64,000 bases of DNA, taken from positions 310,001 through 374,000 of the forward strand of contig NZ_JAIUCZ020000007.1 of NCBI RefSeq assembly GCF_020176955.2, read 5' to 3'. Both the position numbers and the translations under genes were made by a program. Numbering within the stretch: position 1 is the stretch's first letter; every line of letters starts with the position of its first letter. This DNA is from Nocardia sp. alder85J (GTDB lineage: Bacteria > Actinomycetota > Actinomycetes > Mycobacteriales > Mycobacteriaceae). The notes under the pieces are model-generated. The model was not told the origin of the DNA. It worked only from the letters and a program-made list of their open reading frames with translations, and ran no database searches. Positions 16,219 through 24,517 of the stretch are shown piece by piece.

Positions 16219-17290
16219 GTTTCCCTCGAGCTTTCGCGGACGGTCTCCGGCGTCGTTTCGGGCAGGTGCCGCCGGCCTCGAGCCCTCCGGAACAACGAAC
16301 CAGCCCTGGCGCGCCAGCAGCAGCATTGGATAGTGGGATGAACGATAACGGAACTGCCGCCATCGCCGGTGCAGGCGACGGGTAAATTCCCAGCATACCT
16401 TCGCGTGTCGCGCGGCGGGTCGCGCAAAAGAGTTGTGGCGAGGCTGTGACCCGCTCCGGCAGAACAAGATCAACTCCGCGTTAAATCCGTTTTCACAGGG
16501 CGATTACACCTTGACGGGACACCGTTCTCGAGGCATTCTCCGCCGCTGCCACACCCGGCCGGACCCGGTCCCCGACCGGACCGCACGAGTACCCACCGCG
16601 CATACCCAGCAACCCTCGATTCGAGCCCCCGGGAGAACGTCGAGTTGCTCCGCGATGAATACCGCCCGCACCTCGCAGCCACGTCGGAGCCGGCGGCGAG
16701 TTCCACTCCCGGACAACCACATAACCCGTCCGATCGGAACGTCGACCCGCTTTGCGCGGTTCGTCCGATTGCCGGTCGGACGCTACGAGCGTATCGCCGC
16801 CCGTGCCCGCACCGGACATCCGGTCGCATCGTGACAATCGGCGAAATCACCCCCGCGACAAGCGGTCCCGCCGGATCGATACCTCCGCGGCCGATCCCGG
16901 CCGGGCGTGGCCGCGTCCGGCGGGCCCCGGCATCGGGATAGTAAGGAAGTGAAACGAACTGTAAGGCAACGACAATGGGCGGCACGACCGCTGGTCGCGC
17001 GCATCCCGCAGCGGCATCGCCGGTCGCCACCGGCGACGGCCGCATCCGGCGCGTCCGGCCGGCTCCGAGGGTGGCCGCCGATCCCCTTCCCCAGCGGGAT
17101 CGAACCGCGGCGCGACGCCCACATCTCGGTGGTCACCGGCGAATCCGGTCGCAGCATCGCCGGCAACTCTCCTCGACCCCGGAATTGATCTGCCTCCGTT
17201 GAGAATATCGACAACCCCATCCGGACCGACCAGACGGTTTACTCCAGACCGCATCTCGCACCCGGGCCCCGCAGCCCCTAGGCTTTCGCC
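16219..17290. other. 1.07-kb divergent interval without a recognisable gene
   Basis: The interval lies between the GNAT gene and the kinase gene. Several open frames exist on both strands, but all have the Arg/Gly/Pro/Ser-rich composition of non-coding frames in high-GC DNA. It contains slightly lower-GC patches near 16440-16510 and 16940-16975 that may be promoters. I find no RNA gene or repeat. Confidence 0.5.
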
Positions 17291-18859
17291 GTGGAATCCG
17301 GGCGGACAACGGTCGACGGGCGTTTCGAGTTGATCGAACCGCTGGGCAGCGGTGGCATGGGAACGGTGTGGCGAGCCTACGACCTCGCCCTGCATCGCGA
17401 GGTGGCGCTGAAAGAGGTGCGTCCGGCCGAGGGCGACGGCAAGCAGCGCGAACGCGTGCTGCGGGAGGCGCGCGCGCTGGCCCGCATCAGCCACCGGAAC
17501 GTGGTGGCGATCCACCACATCGTGGACACCCCCGCGGAGCAGTTCCCCTGGATCGTGATGGAGCTGATCCGCGGCCGATCCCTGTCCGAACACCTGGCCG
17601 TGGGCCCGATGCATCCGGCGCGCGCCGCGCAGATCGGCCGCGGCATCCTCGCCGGGCTGCGCGCGGCACACGCCGTCGGCGTGCTGCACCGCGACATCAA
17701 ACCCGCGAATGTGCTGATGCGCGAGGATGATTCGCCGGTACTGACCGATTTCGGCATCGCCGCCATGGCCGGCAACGAGGGCCTCACCTCCACCGGCGTG
17801 GTGATCGGCTCGCTGGATTACCTTGCGCCGGAACGACTCAACGGCATCGAGGGCCATCCCGCCTCGGATCTGTGGTCGCTGGGCATGCTGCTGTTCACCG
17901 CGGTGGAGGGCTACCAGCCGATGCACCGGGAGACCTCGGTGGCCACCCTCGCGGCGATCATGCAGGGCACGCTGCCACCCGCCCGGCACGCCGGGCCGCT
18001 GTCCACGGTGCTGCAAGCGCTGCTGGTCACCGACCCCGACCACCGCCCTCCGGCCGAGGTCGTCGACAACCTGCTGGCCCATGCCGTCCAGAGCGCGACC
18101 AGCGGCGCCCCGATGCCACACCTGCCCTCCCCCACCGTCACCTCGCGACCGCTGTCACCGGCCCAGGCGGCCTCCCCGCGGAACCGGGGCCTCGCGGTCG
18201 TGGCCACGGTGGTGGTGGTCGCCGCCGCCACGATCGCGGGCCTGCTGCTGTGGCCGAAGTCCGGAACCGGCGGCGCCGCGGAGGGCCAGCCCGCCACCAC
18301 CGCACAATCCGGCGGCACCGCCCTCGTCCGCCCCGGCAGCACCGCCCTGGTGGCGCCCGGCGGCACCGTCCTCGCGGGCCCGGCCACCACCGACACACCC
18401 GACAACGGCCTGAACAACGGCGACCTGCTGACCCCCGACGGCATCCGAAAGGCCGTCACCGCCCTCGAACAGCTCACCGGCGGACAGCAATTCACCGAGA
18501 CCACCATCTACCCGGCCTATCTGAGCACCGGCGTCCCGGTGAAGGATCAGCCCACCCTCTACGACGAGTACACCTACCGCGACGGCAGGGGCAGCCGCAC
18601 CGGCCCCGGCGGCGAACTGAGCACCAAGACCGTCGCACTCCGCTCGATCGACTGGGACGTGATCCCCACCCTGCTCCAGACCGCCGAGGCCCAACTCGGC
18701 ATCCCCCACCCGACCAACCGCTACCTCATCATCGACCCGGAGTGGACCTTCAACGACGACAAGCCGACGATCCGCGTCTACCTGACCGACGACTACGGCG
18801 GCGCGTATCTGGCGGCGGACGTCGACGGCACGGTGGTCACGGTGATGCCGCGCAAATAA
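17291..18859 (+). CDS. Hanks-type serine/threonine protein kinase with extracellular C-terminal domain
   Basis: 522-residue transmembrane kinase of the PknB-like type. The kinase domain spans about residues 10-270, with the glycine loop LGSGGMG (18-24), ATP-site lysine K41 (VALKEV), catalytic HRDIKPAN (133-140), DFG at 153-155, and APER. A Pro/Ser-rich juxtamembrane stretch leads to one membrane helix (LAVVATVVVVAAATIAGLLL, about 298-317). The extracytoplasmic part has a Thr/Gly-rich linker and a ~140-residue folded domain (LTPDGIRKAVTALEQLTGG). It resembles no PASTA repeat, so the ligand is unknown. The GTG start is at 17291. It stands alone, upstream of ychF in the same direction. Confidence 0.92.
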   Translation: MESGRTTVDGRFELIEPLGSGGMGTVWRAYDLALHREVALKEVRPAEGDGKQRERVLREARALARISHRNVVAIHHIVDTPAEQFPWIVMELIRGRSLSEHLAVGPMHPARAAQIGRGILAGLRAAHAVGVLHRDIKPANVLMREDDSPVLTDFGIAAMAGNEGLTSTGVVIGSLDYLAPERLNGIEGHPASDLWSLGMLLFTAVEGYQPMHRETSVATLAAIMQGTLPPARHAGPLSTVLQALLVTDPDHRPPAEVVDNLLAHAVQSATSGAPMPHLPSPTVTSRPLSPAQAASPRNRGLAVVATVVVVAAATIAGLLLWPKSGTGGAAEGQPATTAQSGGTALVRPGSTALVAPGGTVLAGPATTDTPDNGLNNGDLLTPDGIRKAVTALEQLTGGQQFTETTIYPAYLSTGVPVKDQPTLYDEYTYRDGRGSRTGPGGELSTKTVALRSIDWDVIPTLLQTAEAQLGIPHPTNRYLIIDPEWTFNDDKPTIRVYLTDDYGGAYLAADVDGTVVTVMPRK

Positions 18860-18924
18860 CCCCGCGCCGCCGGTCGCCGTGCGCGTGACGACCGACCGCC
18901 GTGGCCCGGTAGACTCCCACTCTC

Positions 18925-20004
18925 GTGAGTCTCACCCTCGGAATCGTCGGCCTGCCCAACGTCGGTAAGTCGACGTTGTTCAACGCGCTGACCCGCAACG
19001 ACGTGCTGGCCGCGAACTACCCGTTCGCCACCATCGAGCCGAACGTCGGCGTGGTGCCGCTGCCCGACCCGAGGCTGAACAAGCTGGCGGAGATCTTCCA
19101 CTCCGAACGCATCCTCCCCGCCACGGTGTCGTTCGTCGACATCGCGGGCATCGTGAAGGGCGCCTCCGAGGGCGCGGGCCTGGGCAACAAGTTCCTCGCC
19201 AACATCCGTGAGGCCGACGCCATCTGCCAGGTCGTCCGCGTCTTCGCCGACGACGACGTGGTCCACGTCGACGGCCGCGTCGACCCCCTGGCCGACATCG
19301 AGATCATCGAAACCGAGCTGATCCTCGCCGACCTCCAGACCCTCGAGAAGGCCGTCCCCCGCCTCGAAAAGGAAGCCAAGGTCAAGAAGGACCGCAAACC
19401 GGTCTCCGACGCCGCGAAGGCCGCCCAGGAAATCCTGAACGACGGCACCACCCTCTTCGCCGCCCGCGACCGCGTCGACGCCGACCTCCTCCGCGAACTC
19501 TCCCTCCTCACCACGAAGCCGTTCCTCTACGTCTTCAACGCCGACGAGTCGATCCTCACCGACCCCGCCCGCGTCGCCGAACTGACCGCCGCGGTCGCCC
19601 CCGCCGACGCCGTCTTCCTCGACGCGAAGGTCGAATCCGAACTCCTGGAACTCGACGAGGAATCCGCCCTCGAACTCCTGGAATCCATCGGCCAGACCGA
19701 ACCCGGCCTCAGCTCCCTGGCCCGCGCCGGCTTCCACACCCTCGGCCTCCAGACCTACCTCACCGCCGGTCCCAAGGAATCCCGCGCCTGGACCATCCAC
19801 CAGGGCGACACCGCCCCCAAGGCCGCAGGCGTCATCCACACCGACTTCGAACGCGGCTTCATCAAAGCCGAAATCGTCTCCTACACCGACCTCGTCGACG
19901 CCGGCTCCATGGCCGCCGCCCGCTCCGCGGGCAAGGTCCGCATGGAGGGCAAGGACTACGTCATGAACGACGGGGACGTGGTCGAGTTCCGCTTCAACGT
20001 GTAG
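18925..20004 (+). CDS. ychF: redox-regulated ATPase YchF (Obg-family)
   Basis: 359-residue P-loop NTPase of the Obg family that prefers ATP and binds ribosomes. Motifs are G1 GLPNVGKST (7-15), G3 DIAGIVKGASEGAGLGNKF, the altered G4 NADE typical of YchF, a central coiled coil (residues ~125-205), and a C-terminal TGS domain (LQTYLTAGPKESRAWTIHQG, ending GDVVEFRFNV). Length and motifs are fully canonical. The GTG start is at 18925. Codon use is strikingly C-ended compared with the 10-11.6 kb segment. Confidence 0.97.
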   Translation: MSLTLGIVGLPNVGKSTLFNALTRNDVLAANYPFATIEPNVGVVPLPDPRLNKLAEIFHSERILPATVSFVDIAGIVKGASEGAGLGNKFLANIREADAICQVVRVFADDDVVHVDGRVDPLADIEIIETELILADLQTLEKAVPRLEKEAKVKKDRKPVSDAAKAAQEILNDGTTLFAARDRVDADLLRELSLLTTKPFLYVFNADESILTDPARVAELTAAVAPADAVFLDAKVESELLELDEESALELLESIGQTEPGLSSLARAGFHTLGLQTYLTAGPKESRAWTIHQGDTAPKAAGVIHTDFERGFIKAEIVSYTDLVDAGSMAAARSAGKVRMEGKDYVMNDGDVVEFRFNV

Positions 20005-20103
20005 GTGGCGGCCGCGGCTGGTAACCGCGTTACTCAGCTGTTGGTTTCGGGGTCGACACAGGTCCGGGGCCGGGGCGAGCTACCTCGTGCGGGCCGGCGC
20101 GAA

Positions 20104-20832
20104 TCAGCTTCCCGCCGTGGGCCCCTCCGCGGCGAACAGATCGGTGGTCCGGGGGCGGCGCACCGGATTCCGCTTCGGCAGGTGCGGGATCACCTTGTGG
20201 TAGGACCGGCTCGCCAGGAAGATGATCGGGCCGCTGAGGGTGCCGGACAGGCGGGTGTAGGGCCAGATGGCGATGAGCAGCATGATGATCAGGCCGCGGA
20301 TCTGGTAGGGGGCCGGGGCGGCCGCCATGTAGTCGGGCTGGGGGTGCATGGTGAGCAGGGACGGGAACCAGAGGAAGAGGGTGCCGGCGGCGCGGTAGCC
20401 GCCGAGGTAGGCGTCCGAGCCGAATTGGACCATCAGGCCCGAGATGAGGGCGATGGCCAGGATGGGGACGGTGAGGCGGTCGATCGGGGAGACCAGTTGG
20501 GGCTGGGTGCCCGCGATCATGTGTGGCACCGCCAGCAGCACCGCGCCGGTGATCGCCAGGGCCATGCCCAGGAGTTCGCACACCGCCACGGACATGTGGG
20601 AGGCGCCGTAGGGCTGGGCCCGGAGCGTCGGGAACAGCATGACGACGACCCTGGCGATGATGACGACCAGGACGCCCGCGCGGAACAGCGAGGCGCCGGT
20701 GCGGTCGATGCGCAGCGCGCCGGGCGCGAGCCGGTCGGACCCGAATCGGTCACGCCGATACCGCCAGATGTGGCCTGCCACGAAGAGCGCGAAGGCGCTG
20801 TAAGGCAGGACTACCCACAGAAAATATTTCAT
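20104..20832 (-). CDS. orphan NarI-like membrane protein lacking the haem-ligand histidines
   Basis: 242-residue protein with five hydrophobic helices that aligns without gaps to the cytochrome b subunit of nitrate reductase (NarI) around both haem-binding helix pairs. NarI anchors NarGH and passes quinol electrons through two b haems ligated by His56, His66, His187 and His205 (E. coli numbering). Here SLFRAGVLVVIIARVVVMLF places arginines R51 and R61 at the first two positions, and YQIRGLIIM...TRLSGTL places R179 and G197 at the other two. No narG, narH or narJ is nearby. It therefore probably cannot bind haem as NarI does and may be a repurposed relative. The start ATG 20832 begins MKYFLWVVLPY. 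It converges with ychF. Confidence 0.8.
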   Translation of the reverse strand: MKYFLWVVLPYSAFALFVAGHIWRYRRDRFGSDRLAPGALRIDRTGASLFRAGVLVVIIARVVVMLFPTLRAQPYGASHMSVAVCELLGMALAITGAVLLAVPHMIAGTQPQLVSPIDRLTVPILAIALISGLMVQFGSDAYLGGYRAAGTLFLWFPSLLTMHPQPDYMAAAPAPYQIRGLIIMLLIAIWPYTRLSGTLSGPIIFLASRSYHKVIPHLPKRNPVRRPRTTDLFAAEGPTAGS

Positions 20833-20929
20833 GGGGTTCTTTCCGTATGCGGACGACGAATCAAAGAATTTCAGACCGGGTTCGGATTGACAAGACAACC
20901 TCGGAGGTTGCGCAGACGTAGCACGCGCG

Positions 20930-21781
20930 TCAGCGCCCGCCGAAGCCGGCCTGCGCGATGCCGCGGACGAACGCTCGCTGGGCGATCGCGTAGACCAGCA
21001 ACAACGGTGTGAGGGCCAGTACGGCCGCCGCCATCAGCAGCGGCCATGCGGTGTGGTATTGGCCCTGGAGTTGCACCAGTCCCAGAGTGGCCGTGGCGAG
21101 TTCGGTACGCTGGATCATCACCAGCGGCCACAGGAAGTCGTTCCAGACGGTGATCCAGGTGAGCACCGCGAGGACCGTGACGGCCGGGCGGGCGTGCGGC
21201 AGCAGTACCCGCCAGTAGATCTGCCAGGTGGTGCAGCCGTCGAGGATGGCGGCCTCCTCCAATTCGGCCGGGAGCGTGCGGAAGAACTGGCGCATCAGGT
21301 AGGTGCCGAACGCCGAGCCGAACAGGCCGGGCACGATCATCGCCCACGGGGTGTCCACCCAGCCGAGGCTGCGCATCAGCACGAACTGCGGGATCACCGT
21401 GACCGTCAGCGGCACCATGAGGGTGGCCAGATAGGCCACGAACAGGGCCTCACGACCGGGAAACCGCAAGCGGGCGAAGGCATATCCGGCCAGCGAACAG
21501 AACAGCACCTGCCCGATGGTGACGGCCGCGGCGTACCCGGCGGTGTTCAGCAGCATCCGGCCCAGCGGCAGCGCGGTGAACACCGCCCCGTAGTTGGACC
21601 ACTGCGGGTGCGCCGGAATCGGATTCGGATCACTCACCGCGCCTTCGGTTTTCAGCGAGGCCGCCAGCGCCCACAGGATCGGGGCGACCGCGCACCACGC
21701 GATCACCACCAGCACCGCGTACAGCAGGCTGCCGTGCACCAGGCGGCGCAACAGTTCCCGGCGCGCCCGCCCCGCGATCAC
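20930..21781 (-). CDS. sugar-type ABC transporter permease (MalG-like)
   Basis: 283-residue inner-membrane permease with about six helices. The coupling motif EEAAILDGCTTWQIYWRVLLPHARPA matches the EAA loop of carbohydrate (CUT1) importers, and TFGAYLMRQFF-like and NDFLWPLV features fit MalG/UgpE. The GTG at 21781 overlaps the partner permease's TGA by 4 nt. It is the last gene of the SBP-permease-permease unit. No ATPase follows; actinobacterial CUT1 systems often share a general ATPase (MsiK/UgpC type) encoded elsewhere. Confidence 0.9.
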   Translation of the reverse strand: MIAGRARRELLRRLVHGSLLYAVLVVIAWCAVAPILWALAASLKTEGAVSDPNPIPAHPQWSNYGAVFTALPLGRMLLNTAGYAAAVTIGQVLFCSLAGYAFARLRFPGREALFVAYLATLMVPLTVTVIPQFVLMRSLGWVDTPWAMIVPGLFGSAFGTYLMRQFFRTLPAELEEAAILDGCTTWQIYWRVLLPHARPAVTVLAVLTWITVWNDFLWPLVMIQRTELATATLGLVQLQGQYHTAWPLLMAAAVLALTPLLLVYAIAQRAFVRGIAQAGFGGR

Positions 21782-22791
21782 AGCTGCTCCTCGCCCCGGC
21801 GCGACAGCCACAGCTGCACCAGGGTGAGCCCCAGCAGCAGCGCGAACATCACCCACGCCAGGGCGGCCGCGTAGCCGATCTCGTAGAAGCCGAAAGCGTT
21901 CTGGAACAACATGATGCCGAGCACATAGGTGCCCGTCTCGGGTCCGCCGTTGCCGTCGGTGAGCGCGTACACCTGATCGAACGCCTGCACGGCGTTGATC
22001 ACGGTGATCACCAGCACGAACGACAGCGCGCCACGGATCAGCGGCACGGTGATCGAGCGGAACCGCCGCCACGCGCCCGCGCCGTCGATCCGCGCCGCCT
22101 CGTACAGGTTTCCGGGTATGCCCTGCATCGCCGCCAGCAGCACGACGGTGGCGAACGGCACGCTCCGCCACACCGTCACGATGCTCAGCGCGGCCAGCGC
22201 CGCGCCCGGATCGCTCAGCCACGCAACGGGTTCCAGGCCGACCAGCCGCAGCAGCAGATTCACCGCGCCCTCGTCGGTGGCGAACAGGAACCGCCACACC
22301 ACCGCCATCGCCACGGTGGAGGCGACCAGCGGCAGGAACGCCAGCGTCCGGAACAGTCCGATCCCCGGCAGCGCCCGGTTCAGCGCGGCGGCGACCAGCA
22401 GGCTGATCACCACCGTGGGCCCCAGGGTCAGCGCGGTGAATTCGGCGGTGTTGCGCAGCGCCACATAGAAAAGCGGATCACCGAACAGCTGCCGGTAGTT
22501 GCCGAGTCCGGTGAATCGCATGGGCCGGAACAGGTCCCACGAATGGAAACTCAGATACAGCGAGAAGCCCAGCGGGAACAGCAGGAACACCGCCACCGAG
22601 CCCAGGTTCGGGGCGACGAACAGCATTCCGGCGCGGGCGCGGCGGCGTCGCAGTGCCGACGGCCGGGTGCGGGCGGGTGCCTCGTCGACCCTGGCGGCCG
22701 GTGGCGGGCCGGCCCCGACCGGCAACCGGGTCGGGACGAATTCGACCGCGCGACCGCCGATCTCGGCCGATCCGCGCCGTGACCCGATCAC
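21778..22791 (-). CDS. sugar-type ABC transporter permease (MalF/UgpA-like)
   Basis: 337-residue permease with six helices after a ~60-residue cytosolic N-terminal extension rich in Arg/Pro. The first helix region reads FVAPNLGSVAVFLLFPLGFS, the usual CUT1 start. The EAA loop is NLYEAARIDGAGAWRRFRSITVP, and the C-terminal part contains ITVINAVQAFDQVYALTDGNGGP. The GTG at 22791 overlaps the stop of the binding-protein gene (GTGA). It pairs with the MalG-like permease to form the membrane channel; substrate specificity cannot be read from these subunits. Confidence 0.9.
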   Translation of the reverse strand: MIGSRRGSAEIGGRAVEFVPTRLPVGAGPPPAARVDEAPARTRPSALRRRRARAGMLFVAPNLGSVAVFLLFPLGFSLYLSFHSWDLFRPMRFTGLGNYRQLFGDPLFYVALRNTAEFTALTLGPTVVISLLVAAALNRALPGIGLFRTLAFLPLVASTVAMAVVWRFLFATDEGAVNLLLRLVGLEPVAWLSDPGAALAALSIVTVWRSVPFATVVLLAAMQGIPGNLYEAARIDGAGAWRRFRSITVPLIRGALSFVLVITVINAVQAFDQVYALTDGNGGPETGTYVLGIMLFQNAFGFYEIGYAAALAWVMFALLLGLTLVQLWLSRRGEEQL

Positions 22792-24098
22792 GTCCGGGCT
22801 CCGAGCAGTGCGTCGATGTCCGGTGCGACCGCCGCCAGCGACTGCGCGCTCGCCGCCCCGCGCAGCACCCGGTTGCAGTGCCGGGCCAGCAGCGCGTCGA
22901 CCTTCCCCCACACCGGGGTGATCACCAGTGGCCGGGAATGTTCCGGTCCGTCGGCGAACACCCGCAGATTGCCGATTCCGCGGTGCGCGTTCGCGAAACC
23001 CGCGGAGCCCATGGCGGATCGCAGCACCGGCACGAACAGCCCGGACTCCGCGACCAGCGCCTGTCCCTCCGGCCCGGTCGCGAATTTCACGAATTCCCAG
23101 GCGGCGTCGCGATGCGGACTGTCGGCGGCGATGGCCAGGCCGGTGCACCCGACGTCGGTGACGGCGCCGGGGCCACCGCGCGGGCCGACCGGCAGCACGG
23201 TGACATCGAAGTCCAGATCGGCGCGCCCGGCGAACTCCGAGTACAGCCAGTGCCCGCCGAGCAGCATGGCCGCCCGCCCGCGGGCGAACAGATCCGGCGC
23301 CGACATCGCCTGCCGGTCCGCGACATTCGGTGCCACCCGGTGCCGCACCGCGAGATCCGCGTAGAACTGCATGCCCGCCGCGAACCCCGGGTCGTCGAGG
23401 TTGACGTGCACCGGCCGCACGGCGGGGGTGAACCAGGCTGTGCCGTTGTTCATTCCGAAGCAGGCGGCGGAATAGTAGGGCACCCAGCCGTCCGCGAAAC
23501 CCCATTGCCGGACCCGGCCGTCGCCGTCGCGGCGGGTCGTCGCCTGTGCGGCGGCGAGGAATTCGTCGTGACCCCAGGCGGCATCCCATCGCGCCGGCGG
23601 CCGAATCCCGGCCGCGGCCAGCAGTTTCCGGTTGTAGTACAGGAAGACCCCGGACCACTGTTCCGGCAGCGCGTACTGTCCGCCGCGATAGGCGAAGGTG
23701 TCGTAGAGCGTCGAATAGGATTCCGCGCGAAGGTTGTTCGCGTATTCCGGTTCCCGGTCCAGCAGGGTGTTCAGGTCCAGCAGCACCCCGCGCTCGGCCA
23801 GGCCCGCGTACAGCAGCTCCCAGGCCATCAGCACGTCCGGGCAGCGACCGCCGGCGCAGTAGGTCAGCATCTGCTGCATCGGGTCCGGGCCGGACAGGAT
23901 CGTCCGGATGCGGATGTCCGGGTGCCGCGCGGCGAAGGCTGCGACCACCCGCAGCCGCGCCCGAGCCTCCTCGGGCCGGGCCTGGAAGAAGAAGGTGAGC
24001 GCGTCGTCGCCGGTGCTGCCGCACCCGGCCCCGAAGGTGGCCAGCGGTGCGGCCAGCGCCGACCGGAGCAGCGTGCGGCGGTGCAGTCGCAGCGCCAA
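22788..24098 (-). CDS. ABC transporter substrate-binding lipoprotein (carbohydrate type)
   Basis: 436-residue exported binding protein (SBP family 1). The start is TTG 24098 with a near-perfect ribosome site (AAGGAGG, within 24101-24111); the upstream ATG at 24146 lacks one. The signal contains RRTLLRSALAAPLATFGAGC, a twin-arginine-like start ending in a lipobox cysteine. Binding-protein features include FAARHPDIRIRTI, CPDVLMAWELLYAGLAERG, RGRAAMLLGGHWLYSEFAG and AAWEFVKFATGPEGQALV. It is first in the operon with two permeases. The ligand is unknown; CUT1 systems carry oligosaccharides, glycerophosphodiesters or trehalose. Confidence 0.9.
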   Translation of the reverse strand: MALRLHRRTLLRSALAAPLATFGAGCGSTGDDALTFFFQARPEEARARLRVVAAFAARHPDIRIRTILSGPDPMQQMLTYCAGGRCPDVLMAWELLYAGLAERGVLLDLNTLLDREPEYANNLRAESYSTLYDTFAYRGGQYALPEQWSGVFLYYNRKLLAAAGIRPPARWDAAWGHDEFLAAAQATTRRDGDGRVRQWGFADGWVPYYSAACFGMNNGTAWFTPAVRPVHVNLDDPGFAAGMQFYADLAVRHRVAPNVADRQAMSAPDLFARGRAAMLLGGHWLYSEFAGRADLDFDVTVLPVGPRGGPGAVTDVGCTGLAIAADSPHRDAAWEFVKFATGPEGQALVAESGLFVPVLRSAMGSAGFANAHRGIGNLRVFADGPEHSRPLVITPVWGKVDALLARHCNRVLRGAASAQSLAAVAPDIDALLGART

Positions 24099-24517
24099 CG
24101 CACCTCCTTCCGCCGGATCCGATCGCACGAGACGAGACATGCACACACAGGATTCCGGCGCGCGCCCCGGGAATCAGGTCCGCAGCTTACGGACCACCCC
24201 ACCGCCGTCCTCGGCGACACGCGGGCCCGGGAACCGGAGGGGGATTCCGCGCCGCGCACACCCATCGTCGATGTCGGACCCCTATGACACTATTCGTGGC
24301 ATGCGCCACAACACAGCTGCCGGGACCCCCGGGAGCTGCACTTTTCGGGCGGCCCACGGCTCGCGATCAGCGGGTTCCGGCCACCTCGCCCGGGTAGCCG
24401 GACCACGCCCGGGGGCAATGTTCAGACTTTCTTAAGTCGGACTATTCGGTTTCCGGGTTCCGTTACTGTGTGACCGATTTCCGCACGACCGGCACGACCA
24501 CAGGAGAGTTGCTCGCG
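24099..24517. other. 419-bp divergent interval (ABC importer / cstA)
   Basis: It holds the promoters and leaders of two divergent units. No open frame looks real. A lower-GC patch (TTCAGACTTTCTTAAGTCGG, from 24420) precedes cstA and may be its promoter. I see no clear operator or riboswitch. Confidence 0.5.

Noticed and set aside
17088-17112. tRNA-like T-arm on the - strand (GGTTCGATCCCGC)
   Set aside because: The flanks do not form an acceptor stem, D-arm or anticodon arm, so it is a chance match.
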